DNA of 64,000 bases from Ceratopteris richardii (taxonomy: Eukaryota > Streptophyta > Polypodiopsida > Polypodiales > Pteridaceae). Positions within the stretch are counted from its first letter, which is position 1, and each line of letters opens with the position of its first letter. The stretch lies in the NCBI GenBank assembly GCA_020310875.1, contig CM035432.1, positions 91,532,018-91,596,017 of the forward strand, read 5' to 3'. Under the pieces are notes generated by a model that saw only the letters and a program-made list of their open reading frames with translations, ran no database searches and was not told the origin of the DNA. This document shows, in pieces, positions 34,151-45,380 of the stretch. The position numbers and the translations under genes are program-made.

Positions 34151-35184
34151 TTGGGGCCTCTAAACTGACTTATCATGATAAGCTAAGGCAAGTGGGATAG
34201 AGCACCTGAAGGTGTGATAGAGAGTCAATGCTTTCATTGTGGAGCTTGCTTACATTGTTGCAGTTCCCCTCTTGTAATGGTGCACATTCTTGGATTATAT
34301 AAAACTCTTGTTGGTACTGGAACCTACTATCGTTGCCATGAATCCTTTTCTGGTCCAAAGCTTTTGCAAGCTTCTATGTTCCATCTTTATTCATATTGAC
34401 TCAACAAGTACCAAGTATGTGGAGTGATGGATGGTTGTGAACGTGCATGTGGGTGATGGACTATGGCTGACAGACAGATGGAATATCGTTGAGGGACTCC
34501 TGCCTACGACAATGGGCTATAGCTTCTTGCCTGTTACTGTTGACCTATTCATATCCAGGATTTTCATTGTAGGTACCAGAGGATTTCATAAAGAATCTCT
34601 TTTTTCATTGGATTAAAGAAATAAAAAAAAAAGAAAAAAATACCTAAAGAGAATTAATCAAGATTTAACTTTCTCTTGATTTTCACCTTTCTTTCAAAAT
34701 CTTAAAAATCATATCGAGATATTCTTAGTATGTATTTCACAAAGGTTCCAAGTTCTCCAAGATTTAAGAATGGTTTTGTAGCAAATATTATTAGCCACTT
34801 TTTCATTGATCAAGAATAGATACATGAAAATACCTATCATAAAATATTGTATAAAAGTTTAAAGGCTAAGGAGCAAATATTTTGAATATAACCTATACAA
34901 AAAGCTTTCGAATCTTGCATTGTAGATGTCTTCATATTGGAATGTCTAGCTCGACACATCACTCACCTACATGACATCTTCATTGTCCCTCATCATCTTG
35001 TCTCGTGGGCTTTCTCATATTTCTTCTTTATGGTTATATCTATTCGCTTTACTGGTTCTTTTTATAAAAGGAAATTCTGCCTAGACCTATTCTCCCTGGC
35101 TTGAATTAACTAAAAAGAAAACAATTGTAGAGTGAAGGGGCATACTAGCCTAGGGACCCCCCAAATTCCACAAATGACATAAGG
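34151..35184. other. gene-free stretch
   Basis: No domain, RNA or repeat that I can name. It includes an A-rich tract near 34620-34640. Confidence 0.4.
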
Positions 35185-35468
35185 GTAGGATGGTCTCAAG
35201 GTGTAGTTGTGGTGATGGCCTAAATGCACAATCTATGCTTTACAGGGATTTACAAAGAAGATTAATGATCTTTTCATCATCTTCATGGCAAGTCCACTGA
35301 CTTTTCATCTTATTTTTATCCAAGAAGAAAATCCTATGGTGTGTAAAGGGAGAGGACTTCTTACAATCACATATTCCTCTGCCTAACTAGCCAAGGGATT
35401 TATCAATCAACCATTCTTTTTTATGGCCATCAAAGTTGACCACACATGTTTCTTTTCATATCTTCCAA
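35185..35468 (-). pseudogene. second copy of the chromovirus integrase scrap
   Basis: Direct-repeat partner of 33042-33335 (AATGATCTTTTCATCAT, CCAAGAAGAAAATCCTATGG, TTATGGCCATCAAAGTTG). It ends abruptly where copia integrase begins at about 35470. Confidence 0.55.
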
Positions 35469-35469
35469 A

Positions 35470-37720
35470 GCGCCCCCCCTAAATGCAAAAATAGACATAT
35501 TGCAGAAATAGCAAGAACCTTGATGGCTGAGAACAATATGCCTCATTGCTATTCGGCAGAAGCTATTCACACTACTGTGTACATCATGAATAGAACTCTA
35601 ACTCCAACTATACATGAAGTTACACCTAAAGACAAGTTCACAGGTAGAAAGTCAAACTTATCACATACAAAAGTTCTTGGCAATATTGCATATGTACATA
35701 TTCGAGATAAGTTCAAGACAAAGCTTGATCCAAGAGTAGAAAAATTTATCTTCATTGGGTACTCCCTTAAGCAAGAGATATATAAATGTTATAACCCACT
35801 CACATCATAGGTGAAGGTAAGTAGAGATGTGTTTGATGAAATGTCAAGCTTTTATGTAGATGTCGAAGACGGAATTAATCTTGAATCAAATGACAAATAA
35901 AATGCTGAAAAACCAACTACAAAATCTCAAGTTTTGAGTGGGCCAGATGCATCACCAAACGATAGTTCCAAGTCAAATCCATGGAGTCAAAGATTGTATG
36001 GAAATTTCAGTCCAAAGAAATCATCAAATACATCCAAGAAAGGTAAAGAAAAGCTTTTTGTTGGTAATAAAACATTTACAAGTTTTGAAGCCATTGATGG
36101 AGATTGAAGTAGTTTAGAAAAGAGCCTTGATGAGGGAGTTGGAGTGCCCTCTTTGAAGACCCGAAAGTCACATGCATATGATACAAGGAGAAGTGACCCA
36201 GGACCAAGAAGATCTAAGAGGATGTGGAATTCAGTGCAATGGTTGACGTATGAGAGTTACATGGCTCATCATTGTGCCTACATGACAAAGGTAATACAAG
36301 ATGTTGAACATTCTTGTTTTGAAGATGCAATTGGAAATGAAGATTGGGAAAAATCTATGTATGAGGAGATGGTTGCACTTTATGGAAATGAAACATGAAG
36401 CTTGTTCCATTGCCACAAGGAAAGAAACCCATAGGCTAGAAGTGATTTTACAGGGTAAAGCACAATGCTCATGGTAGCATAACCAAGTATAAAGCATGAT
36501 TGGTAGCAAAAGCGTATGCACAGACATATGGCATTACGATCATTCTTGTAGCTAAAATGTCTACTATTAGAGCACTTCTTGCATTAGCTATAGTAAAAGG
36601 ATGGACTTTGCATCAAATGGATGTGAGGAATGCTTTCCTACATGGTGAGTTACAGGAAGAAGTATACATGGACCAACCAAAAGGGTATGAAGATTCAAAG
36701 CACCCAAATATGTTTGCAGGTTGAAAAAGGCTTCGTATGAACTTAAACAAGCTCCTCATGCTTGGCATGCAAGGATCACTAACTACTTAACCACCTGATG
36801 ACTTGATTATAGGTGGTGGTAATGAAGAAAGCATTAAATAGGTAAAGCAACTCATGGTATTGGAATTCGATATGAAAGATCTTGGTGCGTTGCTCTATTT
36901 CTTGTGCATTAAGTTTATACATATAGAAACATGCATATGGATGTCACAAAGGAAATATGTCTTCAATATGCTACAATACTATAGTATGACTGATTGTAAG
37001 CCAATTTCTATGCCATTAGATTAGAATTTGAAGTTGGATATTACATCAGGTGAAGCATTGGAAAATGCTACTATGTACATGAAAATTGTGGGAAGTTTGA
37101 TATATCTCACAATTACAAGGCCTGATCTAAACTACATTGTTGGACTTGAAAGTCAATTTATGCAAGTTCACAGGAAGTCACATTTAGATGCTCTAAGGTG
37201 CACTCTATGTTATGTGAGTGCTACTTTGGATTATGCATTGTTTTATGAAGCTAGTGTAGATTTGCACGTTCATGGATACACCGATGCAAATTGGGCTAGT
37301 AGTATTCTAGATAGAAGATCTGCTTGTGGCTTTCTATTCACGCTTGGAAGTTCAAATACTACATGGAGTAGCAAGAAGCAATCCATTATTGCTTTGTCGA
37401 GAAGAGAGGCTGACTATAGAGCTTTTGCAATGATAGCATGTGAAGCATCCTAATTAGAGATGCTACTTGCATATTTAGGTGTGAAAGTGCAAAATCCTAT
37501 CACCATCTATTGTTATAGTCTTAGTAACATACAGTTATGGAACCTTTTTTTTCATTCTGGAACAAAGCATATCAAAGTGCATTATCATTTCATCAAGGAA
37601 AAGCTATTAGCATGTGATATTGACCTTGTTTATGTGAGGATAGATGAGAAAGTTGCTGATTTTTTGCTGTTTTGAAAGATGCTTGGATTACAGGACATGA
37701 CATTAAGCTTGAGGGGGAGC
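35470..37720 (+). pseudogene. decayed copia polyprotein (integrase to RNase H)
   Basis: Integrase C-terminal part: RHIAEIARTLMAENNMP, YIMNRTLTPTIHEVTP and KFIFIGYSLKQE (35470-35810). Then the linker with RRSKRMWNSVQWLTYES and DAIGNEDWEKSMYEEM, and RT pieces [30 protein letters not shown], with the catalytic segment deleted or mutated around 36800. RNase H follows with GYTDANWASS, TWSSKKQSIIALS and TKHIKVHYHFIKEKL. Numerous stops. The 5' part (gag, protease, integrase core) is absent. It is not the same family as the 17-19 kb copia. Confidence 0.85.
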
Positions 37721-37730
37721 GTTGAGATAT
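37711..37730 (+). promoter_or_regulatory. copia polypurine tract and decayed LTR start
   Basis: GAGGGGGAG is followed by CGTTGAGATATC, which looks like the common copia LTR start TGTTGAGATATC with its first T mutated. The LTR end could not be located. Confidence 0.55.
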
Positions 37731-37989
37731 CAAGCTCAACATGTGATGATCCAGGATGACACGTTGTCAGGAAGTATTGGTTGCTTGATGATGGATCAGG
37801 TCATCCACCAATTCGATCGGCACATGCTGGGTGTTTGGAACAAACTCAGGTACATTAAGTATGCTTGACAACTATGGTAAATGAAGTTTCAACTAATTCT
37901 AATTACTTATGTTTAGAAAGATCTAATAAATATCTAAACTTAACTAATATAAAATGCTTATCACTCTATGATTCTATGGACTGTATGGT
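37731..37989. other. probable copia 3' LTR remnant
   Basis: No coding signal. By position it should be the copia 3' LTR, but I cannot confirm an end. Confidence 0.35.
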
Positions 37990-38404
37990 GGAGTTGCCCT
38001 ATACCTAGCAATAACATCTTGATATGAAGGTAAAATTAATGATTCCTCGGTTAAATGTTCTTTAATAATCTCTTCTACTTTAGTTTCAATTTGATTAAGT
38101 TGAGTACGTCCATTAAGAGGTGGCGGGAATAAGTCTTCACTATTCTATGGTTCGAGAGAAGCAATGTAAAACAAAGTTAAAAATCTTGACAAACATAACA
38201 TAAGAAATGGAAATTAAAGATTCTTGCATAATTTGGTCCTTAATGACTTCTTCTACTTCTACTTCTTCAGACTCAAATCTAGTTTCAATACTTTTAGACT
38301 CATGTGGACATAAAAAAGGAAGATCAATGGAAATAGGAAATGAATTAATGAAAATGACAAGAATAGGTTTTAACAATAATAATGTAAATGCTAAACCTTT
38401 CTAA
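37990..38404 (-). pseudogene. family L gag-like ORF, copy 3
   Basis: A diverged counterpart of 8726-9154. The shared elements are a DLFPPP segment, an NQIE segment, an acidic-lysine stretch and the final Y-R-A-PPY-P pattern (near 37995). One frameshift near 38150 and other changes break it. It follows the family L LTR on the minus strand, as copy 2 does. Confidence 0.45.
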
Positions 38405-38639
38405 ATGATAAAATTTAGCTAAAATGATGATGAATTCTAATGAATCCTATACAAAGAATGTTGTATATAGCTAGATCAAAAGTGAGCTTCAATGGGTTTT
38501 CATAAGATAGATGGATCTCTGGATCATGTAACTGTCAAATTCTTCACTCTTTGGCAATGCTGTTTGGACACTTCTTTTCTTCAATGTCTGCAAGAAACAT
38601 TAGAAATATATGTATACCCCAATAAATCATTTACATTCA

Positions 38640-39240
38640 AATATGCATGCTAAAAATACATATGTTACACATGCCTATAAGTTCATATTAACATACACTC
38701 TAACGCATGTGCAAATATGTTAACACATATACTAACCATTTATATACTAACATACTTTAGAAACTCACTAACTCACACATGAATCAATCATGCTCATCCA
38801 TTCCTATATGCACCTAACATGTATACTCTTTCTCATATTTACTCATGCTTGCATTCATTCTTTCAATCATGCTCATCATGCATACACTAATGCACATGTT
38901 CATATATACTAAAATGCATATTTTCTAATATCCACGTGCATTAAACATCCCTATTCATATATTCTAATGCACTTAATTCTCATATCATTCTCATACAGGT
39001 TTAATACACATGCACATGCTCATGCATACATTAAAGCATTCACATGAACTGTAATACATTCACTCACATTCATTCATGCACTTATAGTTGCATACTATTG
39101 CTAATACACTTCTTATATAAATGACTACTAACATGATAATGCACATAACATGTTCACATGCATAAATACATTAACTCTTATATGTAAGTACACACACTAA
39201 CCATGTTCATACTCACTCTACATTATGTATAGATGCATAT
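38640..39240. repeat. CATGCA-rich low-complexity block, second copy
   Basis: CATGCA, ACACATGC and CATAC words at high density, in the same place within the LTR as 9598-10110. Confidence 0.65.
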
Positions 39241-39384
39241 ACCAAAGTACCTATAACAATATCTATTTAAATAGTAAAATAACTAATTCGATTTACTTTC
39301 ATCTAGTTACAATAATACAATAAAGCAATGCAAATTATATATATCTAATTAAATCTAATTATTAAAATATTCCTTTTATTTCTA

Positions 39385-39440
39385 TTTTCTCTCTCTCTCT
39401 TTCTTTCTTTCTCTCTCTCTTTCTCTCTCTCCGTGGTGCT
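39385..39440. repeat. CT/CTTT microsatellite
   Basis: (CT)n with TTTC interruptions. It is equivalent to the CT tracts at 10112-10142 and 10575-10615 in copy 2. Confidence 0.8.
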
Positions 39441-41292
39441 GCCAGGTGCAGTGTCTGTAGGGAGAGGAAAAGAATAAAATAAAAAAATAAAATAATAACA
39501 AAAAAAACAACTCTCTCTCCTATGTCATCTCTGCAGTAGCCGGCATCGACACTCTCTATCTGTTGCTCTGAAGCCATAAAGCCATCAGAACTATCCGCCC
39601 ACTCCCTCTCTCTAAATATCACGATCTGCTGTCGACGCTAACTACTAAGTCTCTCTTTGATTCTCTCTATCTGTGTGCACCACTGCCTATCAAAGGATGC
39701 AAGAGATTCTCCTCACGTCGCTGCAATCGTTAGAATTAGTCGACAAAAGAGATAAAAAAAACAAACAACAAAATCTCTGTGTGTGTGTGTGTGCATGCTG
39801 CGTGCCTGCAGGCTGCAGCGCCACCAAAAGGGAGGAAAGAAAGAATATAAAGTAAAAAAAAACAAAAACTCATTCCCTCTCTCTACTCTCGATCAGCGCG
39901 CCTGCAATGCCAGAAGAAAAATCAACTAACTCTCTCATCTGTGAAATGCCATCGTGGCTTTGACCTCAACGTGTGCTGCCACCAAGGCCTAATTGTCTCT
40001 CTCTAGCTTTTGTTTAACTGTGAAATCTCCAGGGCTCCATCATCTCTCTTCCCGAACTCATCTTGAAATGTGTGCATCGCTCACTCTTTACTAGACCCTC
40101 TCTCTAGTGCAGCTCTGGTCATGTGTATTAATGCATGCTACAACTGAGGAAGAAAAATTCTCTCCTAGGTAAAAGAATCCTTGTTTTTTCTAGGTAAAAG
40201 AATCTCCCGAGATAAGAGATCTCCACCGTTTAGACATCATTGAAGATCTCCACCATTCAGACATCATTGTATTTATCTCCTCGAAAAAAACAAGTTGAAA
40301 CCAAAATGGGTCCCACATGAGGGAGATGATAGATTTATCTGCCTCATTTGTAATGCACTCTAGCTTGCCTTACTCCTCCCCTGCATTGTGGGATTTGGGG
40401 AATCCCATGGGCACTAGTCTCATTCACTTGTAACTTTTCTTCTTTATTTTAATTAAAGTCCAGAAGAATAGGCTAAGGCTGAACTTCCTTTAAAAAAAAA
40501 AATCCTCTCCTAAACATAAAAAGTAAGAAAAGAAGAAGAAAAATAAGTACCTACAAGAAACATTAGAAAAGCTGGAGCACAACACACATTTATATATATA
40601 TACAGAACACACTTGGATACCACTCTTTTGAATTTTTACTTTAATTATCATCCACACTTTAACTCACCCATATTCACCACACTTTTACTTACTTTAACCA
40701 CTTTAATTACACAACTCTTCTACTCCTCTCTTTTAATATGCACTCACTCTAACCATTTTTTTAAAATTTTTTCACACTTTAAATACACATCTTTTTCTCA
40801 CCATTCTTTAATATTGACTCTCATTTACCACACATAATTTATCTATTTTAATTTTTCATTTTAATTTAATTGGGTTTTAATTTAATAATTCATTAATCTT
40901 TTAATTATCAGAATTTACTAAGGGTTTAAGAAATTAAATGTATCCATATCATAATTAAATTAAAGGTTTTCACACATAAATGTAACACCTACATATACAT
41001 ATATACCCTTGGAAACCCACAAAAAATACTCATATATATACTTTCGTACCCATTTATTTAGCTAAACCTATATGTTTCTACCCATACCCCCTTACATTCT
41101 AGGGTACATTTACACATTGAAATGGAATTTTAGGATAAAACCCTAACATATCCACGTTTGAGCTTCAGTAAATGTTAAAATAGGTCATCTTAAGGTATTT
41201 TATCAACAATAATATAGAGGGCGTTTAGATATCACCAATCAATAGTATTTTAATTTCCCTTAGTATCAACTTGAAGATGGATCTTTCCGACA

Positions 41293-43103
41293 ATGTATCA
41301 CTTTTTCATTTCTCTGACATGTATAGTGGTCACGTCGGTATATGTCAAGGATACTTCATTGAGCTTTACTTGACTTATCTAATGAGAGTGATGGAACATT
41401 TGTTTCTTGCTAGCTCACTCATTCACAGACATTAGGATTTTCCTTATGTAATGTTCTTTACATATTGCACTAGTTGTATTGTTTTTTTTAGGTCATTCTT
41501 GTATATTCCTTTCATGTAATATAAGAAGAAGAAGAAGAAGACCATTATTCCTTGCCTCAATCTGTGAGTGTGCTCCTCTTTGAGTGTGAGAGTGTGTGAG
41601 TGAGATCTCTTCCTTATCTCCTTCCTCATGTTAGTATGTATAGCAACCTCATACTCTATCTTTGGTTTTTTGCATTTTTCAGTAGGTCTGCATAGGTAGG
41701 TGTAGAGGATCATTGCGATGCCATCAAAAACCTTAAGCCCTACTACAAGGATGTGTGAAGGTCACCTTTATTGGTATTAGATCAATTTTGCATGTGGATG
41801 CACATGTTGTTGCAAGACTACATAGTGTCATTGAGCAACCTATGGAATACTTCAAAAACTCCAAGGCTTATGACTAAGGTAGTGACAAAGTCATAGATCT
41901 TGGCATACCTTGTTGTCCAAGTGATTAATTTCACCATTGAAATCATTGGCTACACAAAAGGAAGGAACTCCATGATCAAGAAATAGGAAGGTTCCCAATA
42001 CTTCCTGATAGGTCACCCATCCCAATAATATTCCCTCCAAAGCTCACTTAATTGGAAATCTCTTGCCAATATGATAGACTCATGTGGGGATTGAGGAGGA
42101 GGAAAGACTAAGCTTGACATTTTTGTGAACATGCTTTGAGTGTTTGAGGCCTTCTTCTTGGATTTCAAAGCTTGTTTGAAGTAGTTCTTTGGGTGATTCA
42201 TGGAGCCATTATGAAATGTTTTCATGCATAGTTCTTTTTGAATAGATTCAAGGACTTGAAGAAGGGTGTTCTTTGTTTTTATTTGACAATTAGTCTTCAG
42301 CTTTGGGGGTTCTTTTCCAGCCATATTAGTGCCTTGATAGGTTTCTTGAGCAGGTCTCAATTGTGATGGGAGCTCCCATCACTAGTCGATAGTTCAATGA
42401 CACTTGTCACCTTGTTTTGTAGTAGTGTGTTGAGCCTTGTATAGGTCATTCATGGATAGATTTTTTAGCTCATTTATAATTTCGCATTGCTCATATACAT
42501 TGATTGAGCGCACACACTATGTATGTCTATATGAGAAGTGTCTATGTATGCTCATGTGGTATGACATGTTGATTATGGTTTGCATAAGCCTTTAATGTAT
42601 TAAAAAGTGTTGTTGTGAGGTTCCTATGAATTGGGAGACCCCGTGTGTGAGGTATCTCTTTGTTTATACAAGTGGAGGACATACACTAGCCTCGTCATTG
42701 GAGATATATGCTAGTGGTTCCATAGGTGTTCAATAAACCTAGTTGTCTTCTTTTGGTAACTTGGTATATGTAATGAGTAGTCCAAAGTTATGCAGTAGTA
42801 CAGTCATGCAGGTCTATCGTATTTTGATAAGTTCATTGATAATGGTTTTATGCTCATAGTCTCCATTTGCAAAGAAGTATCTATAAACTTTTATAGAGAT
42901 TTAAATCTTCAGCCATACATAGGTTGTTTGTTCCCTAAATTGCTTCTTAGTGCAACAATATCAACTTAGAAACTACGTGTATTTCACTTTCTCATAATTC
43001 ATTTTGCTAATGTGCTTAGTTTTCTAGTGAAACGTTGCCAAAAATTCTCCCAAAAAATTGATATTTATTCATATTTTGCAAAGTGTGGATTGTGCTTAGT
43101 CAT
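41293..43103. other. gene-free stretch, possible decayed LTR
   Basis: No gene. An (AAG)n tract lies at about 41523-41540. At 41771 TTGGTATTAGATC is a poor match to a copia primer site, so 41.3-41.77 kb may be a decayed LTR. The open frame at 42013-42360 (-) has no recognisable domain. Confidence 0.35.
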
Positions 43104-43553
43104 ATTTCATATTTTTGTAGCTCCATTTTGTGCAAGCCAAGGAGTCCTTGAGCTTGAGGAGCTTTAGAAGTATCTACCTGCCAATTTTCGTATTTTTTAG
43201 ATCTCGTTTGAGCCCTCAAATAAGCCCTGGAACCTAATTTTTAACTAGGCCGGACACTAGGTCTGGACAGGGCCAAAGCTAGTCAGAAACTATAAAAGGA
43301 GCTAGAGAGCTCATTTTTGGGTTGGGTTGTAATTGAAAGGAACCTATAAGAGCTTTTTGAAAGTAATCTAAGAACTTCATTGCTTCTCACTCTTTGTCTT
43401 GCCGTGTGTGCGCGTGTGTGTGTATGTATGTGTGTGCATGCTTGTGTGCTTCTCACTCACGCACTTGTGCCTCCACTTGCTCGAGGTCTTCATACCATCC
43501 TCATGTCTTCCCGGATTGACATTAAAGGAGGTGCTACTCATCACTGAGCTACA
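43104..43553 (+). repeat. 5' LTR, left end missing
   Basis: Matches 59178-59623 at about 99%. It ends CTGAGCTACA, 8 bp before the primer site. Similarity begins abruptly at 43104, while the 3' LTR apparently starts at 58931 after a polypurine tract, so about 247 bp of the left end are missing. A TATAAAAG box is retained at 43291-43298. The GT microsatellite near 43402-43440 is 4 bp longer than in the 3' copy. An alternative reading, an LTR starting at TGTAGCTCC (43116) with an 8-bp inverted repeat to GAGCTACA, is possible. Confidence 0.8.
43291..43298 (+). promoter_or_regulatory. LTR TATA box
   Basis: TATAAAAG in the R-proximal part of the LTR, also at 59365-59372 in the 3' copy. It is the likely core promoter for the element RNA. 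Confidence 0.55.
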
Positions 43554-43561
43554 CCAAATTT

Positions 43562-43579
43562 TGGCGCCGTTGCCGGGGA
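43562..43579 (+). promoter_or_regulatory. primer binding site, tRNA-Asp type
   Basis: TGGCGCCGTTGCCGGGGA is complementary to the 3' end of plant tRNA-Asp and is the primer site known from Athila-like plant gypsy elements. It lies 8 bp after the LTR end. Confidence 0.85.
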
Positions 43580-43935
43580 TCGAGCTTTGAGGACGAGCGT
43601 GTGATGCTAAGACGTAGATTGGAGACGTTGGCGTTGTAGGTAATTTCTTTACTTTTCCTATTTTTCTCTTTCTTACCTTACCACCATCATCACCATCATC
43701 ATCATCACCATCTTCCACCTCCATTTCCATCATCGCGAAAATTTCAGTTTTTTGATCATATCACCATCTCCACCTCATTTCCCTCATTCTACTTGTGAGA
43801 GAGAGCGAGAGAGCGATATTGCGTGCGTTGTTTTTTGCATGTTTTTTGAGCATTCTGCAGGTTCTTGCTGTATCACCATCCCCAGCACTTTGCGCAGGTA
43901 CGGAACTGTACGGTCTTGTCTCTGTGTCGCCGGGC

Positions 43936-44525
43936 TCTGTCAATCGCGACCGACAGAAAAATTGCTCTAATTGCTAAACAAAGTGCATATCCATGACCTA
44001 CAGGCCTAGAGCTTCCCAAAAATGTGTTTAGTTTTTTGAAATTCCTCAGATTTCTGTCAATCGCGATCGACAAACCACGACGGACAGACCTGTCAATCGC
44101 GATCGACCAGTCAATCGCGACTGACAGCCCACGACGGCTCTGTCAATCGCGACCGACAGAGTCAACAACCGATTGACCACGACGGACAGAAGCTATGCGT
44201 GACACGTGTCAATCGCGATCGAGCCATCAATCGCGATCGACCTGTCAATCGCGACGGACAGCCACGACGGACCTATCAATCGCGATTGACACAGTCAACG
44301 ACTGTTTGACCACGACTGACCGAGCCTTCGCGACAGACCTGTCAATCGCGATCGACACATCAATCGCGATCGACAGAGTCAACGACCCTTTGACCATGAT
44401 TGACTGAATTTTCGGCCATGTGTCAATCGCGACTGACCAGTCAATCGCGACTGACAGCCACGACAGACCTGTCAATCGCGATCGACACGTCGATCGCGAC
44501 TGACCTGTCAATCGCGACCGACAGA
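43936..44525 (+). repeat. leader array of palindromic GTCAATCGCGAYYGAC units
   Basis: At least 16 copies of TCAATCGCGA followed by TCGAC, CCGAC, CTGAC or close variants, at 43937, 44056, 44090, 44112, 44140, 44207, 44226, 44244, 44273, 44340, 44358, 44421, 44440, 44470, 44488 and 44505 (approximate). Each TCAATCGCGATCGAC unit is near-palindromic. Interspersed are CCACGACGGACAG and GTCAACGACC words. Spacing is irregular (17-65 bp). It lies in the 5' leader between primer site and gag. The open frames here are artefacts of the array. Confidence 0.9.
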
Positions 44526-45380
44526 CTTTGCAAACACGTTAGAAGGGAAAATTAGGTCAATTTTTAAGGCAAAAATAATGGTCTAAATTTTGGCCAAGTG
44601 TGGGACAAACACTAGGGTGTAGTATTGCATTACGAGGGCATGACCCAAGTAACTCGAGAATTCCTGTTTGCCTGTTAACCTAGTTTAATCCTGTTTTAGC
44701 CCCAAAACCCTGAACTGGCATAACTTTCTTATACGAAATCCGTTTGCCGTGATTTTTGTTTTGTTGGAAAGCTCGCAGGGGGAACAAAATTCAGGGGGAA
44801 CAAAATTCAGGGATCTCTAGAGTTGTGTCCAAAAAGTCATAGTGCAAATTGGTGGTGTTACATGAATGAAAGTGATTGGTTCTGTCTTTTGCATTTAAGT
44901 CTTGAGCTAACGGTGGGCCTTTTACAGGTCCTTTGAGAGCAGCGAAGGGTACGCAAAGCAAGAGTAAGTGCAGGCTTGGGAACACGCGTCTTGGGCACAC
45001 CAGGGCAACAACACAAGGAAAGGAACTCAAGGTTGGAAAACCCGCAACACCCTCTGTCAATTCTTAGTTTAGGCTAAGTGCGGGAAGTGTTAGAAGTAAT
45101 TCCAGGCAACGATAGGCACGAGATAAATCAAAGACTATCTAAGAAATCAAGTTCAAGTCAAGAGATAACCTGTGTGTGTGAACGACAACCTTAAAGGAAA
45201 AGAACCTAACGTGAAACGACCAAACTAAAGTGCGGAATTAAACTTAAGTATTCCTTACGACGTGATATCAGACAAGAGTTTAAACACGATAATCAACATA
45301 AACAGGGGATTAAGTAATTGATACAAAGGACTCAGAAACGTGGTTGTACCTGGGAAAAATTGGGTTAATCAGTGAGGCAT
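44526..45380 (+). other. rest of the gypsy 5' leader
   Basis: No gene. It includes a 16-bp direct duplication of GGGGGAACAAAATTCA around 44779-44811. Confidence 0.5.

Larger units (their letters stand above)
38420..41292 (-). repeat. family L giant LTR copy 3
   Basis: The minus strand begins TGTCGGAAAGATCC at 41292. It carries the AT-rich block (41.2-40.55 kb) with the acceptor-like TCTAATGTTTCTTGTAG ending near 40553, a CT-rich block (40.5-39.38 kb), a CATGCA-type block (39.24-38.64 kb) and a second acceptor-like TCTAATGTTTCTTGCAG near 38590. No polypurine tract precedes 41292, which fits a 5' LTR. The gag-like frame follows. Confidence 0.52.

Noticed and set aside
32220..34200. Proline/arginine-rich frames near 32.2 and 34.0 kb
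   Set aside because: They come from the C-rich middle of the direct repeats and differ between the two copies.
42013..42360. 115-codon minus-strand frame
   Set aside because: No domain, no neighbour context and no homologous copy noticed in the window.
43116..43123. TGTAGCTC as the true 5' LTR start with an 8-bp inverted repeat to GAGCTACA
   Set aside because: Sequence identity between the two ends continues 12 bp upstream of it, and a polypurine tract-TGTTGG junction lies at 58931. Kept only as an alternative.
44195..44511. Open frames on both strands in the gypsy leader
   Set aside because: They mirror the palindromic array (SIAID repeats) and lie before gag.
43936..44525. CRISPR-like array of short repeats
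   Set aside because: Unit spacing is irregular, the spacers are themselves related, there are no cas genes, and it lies in the leader of an LTR retrotransposon in a plant genome.
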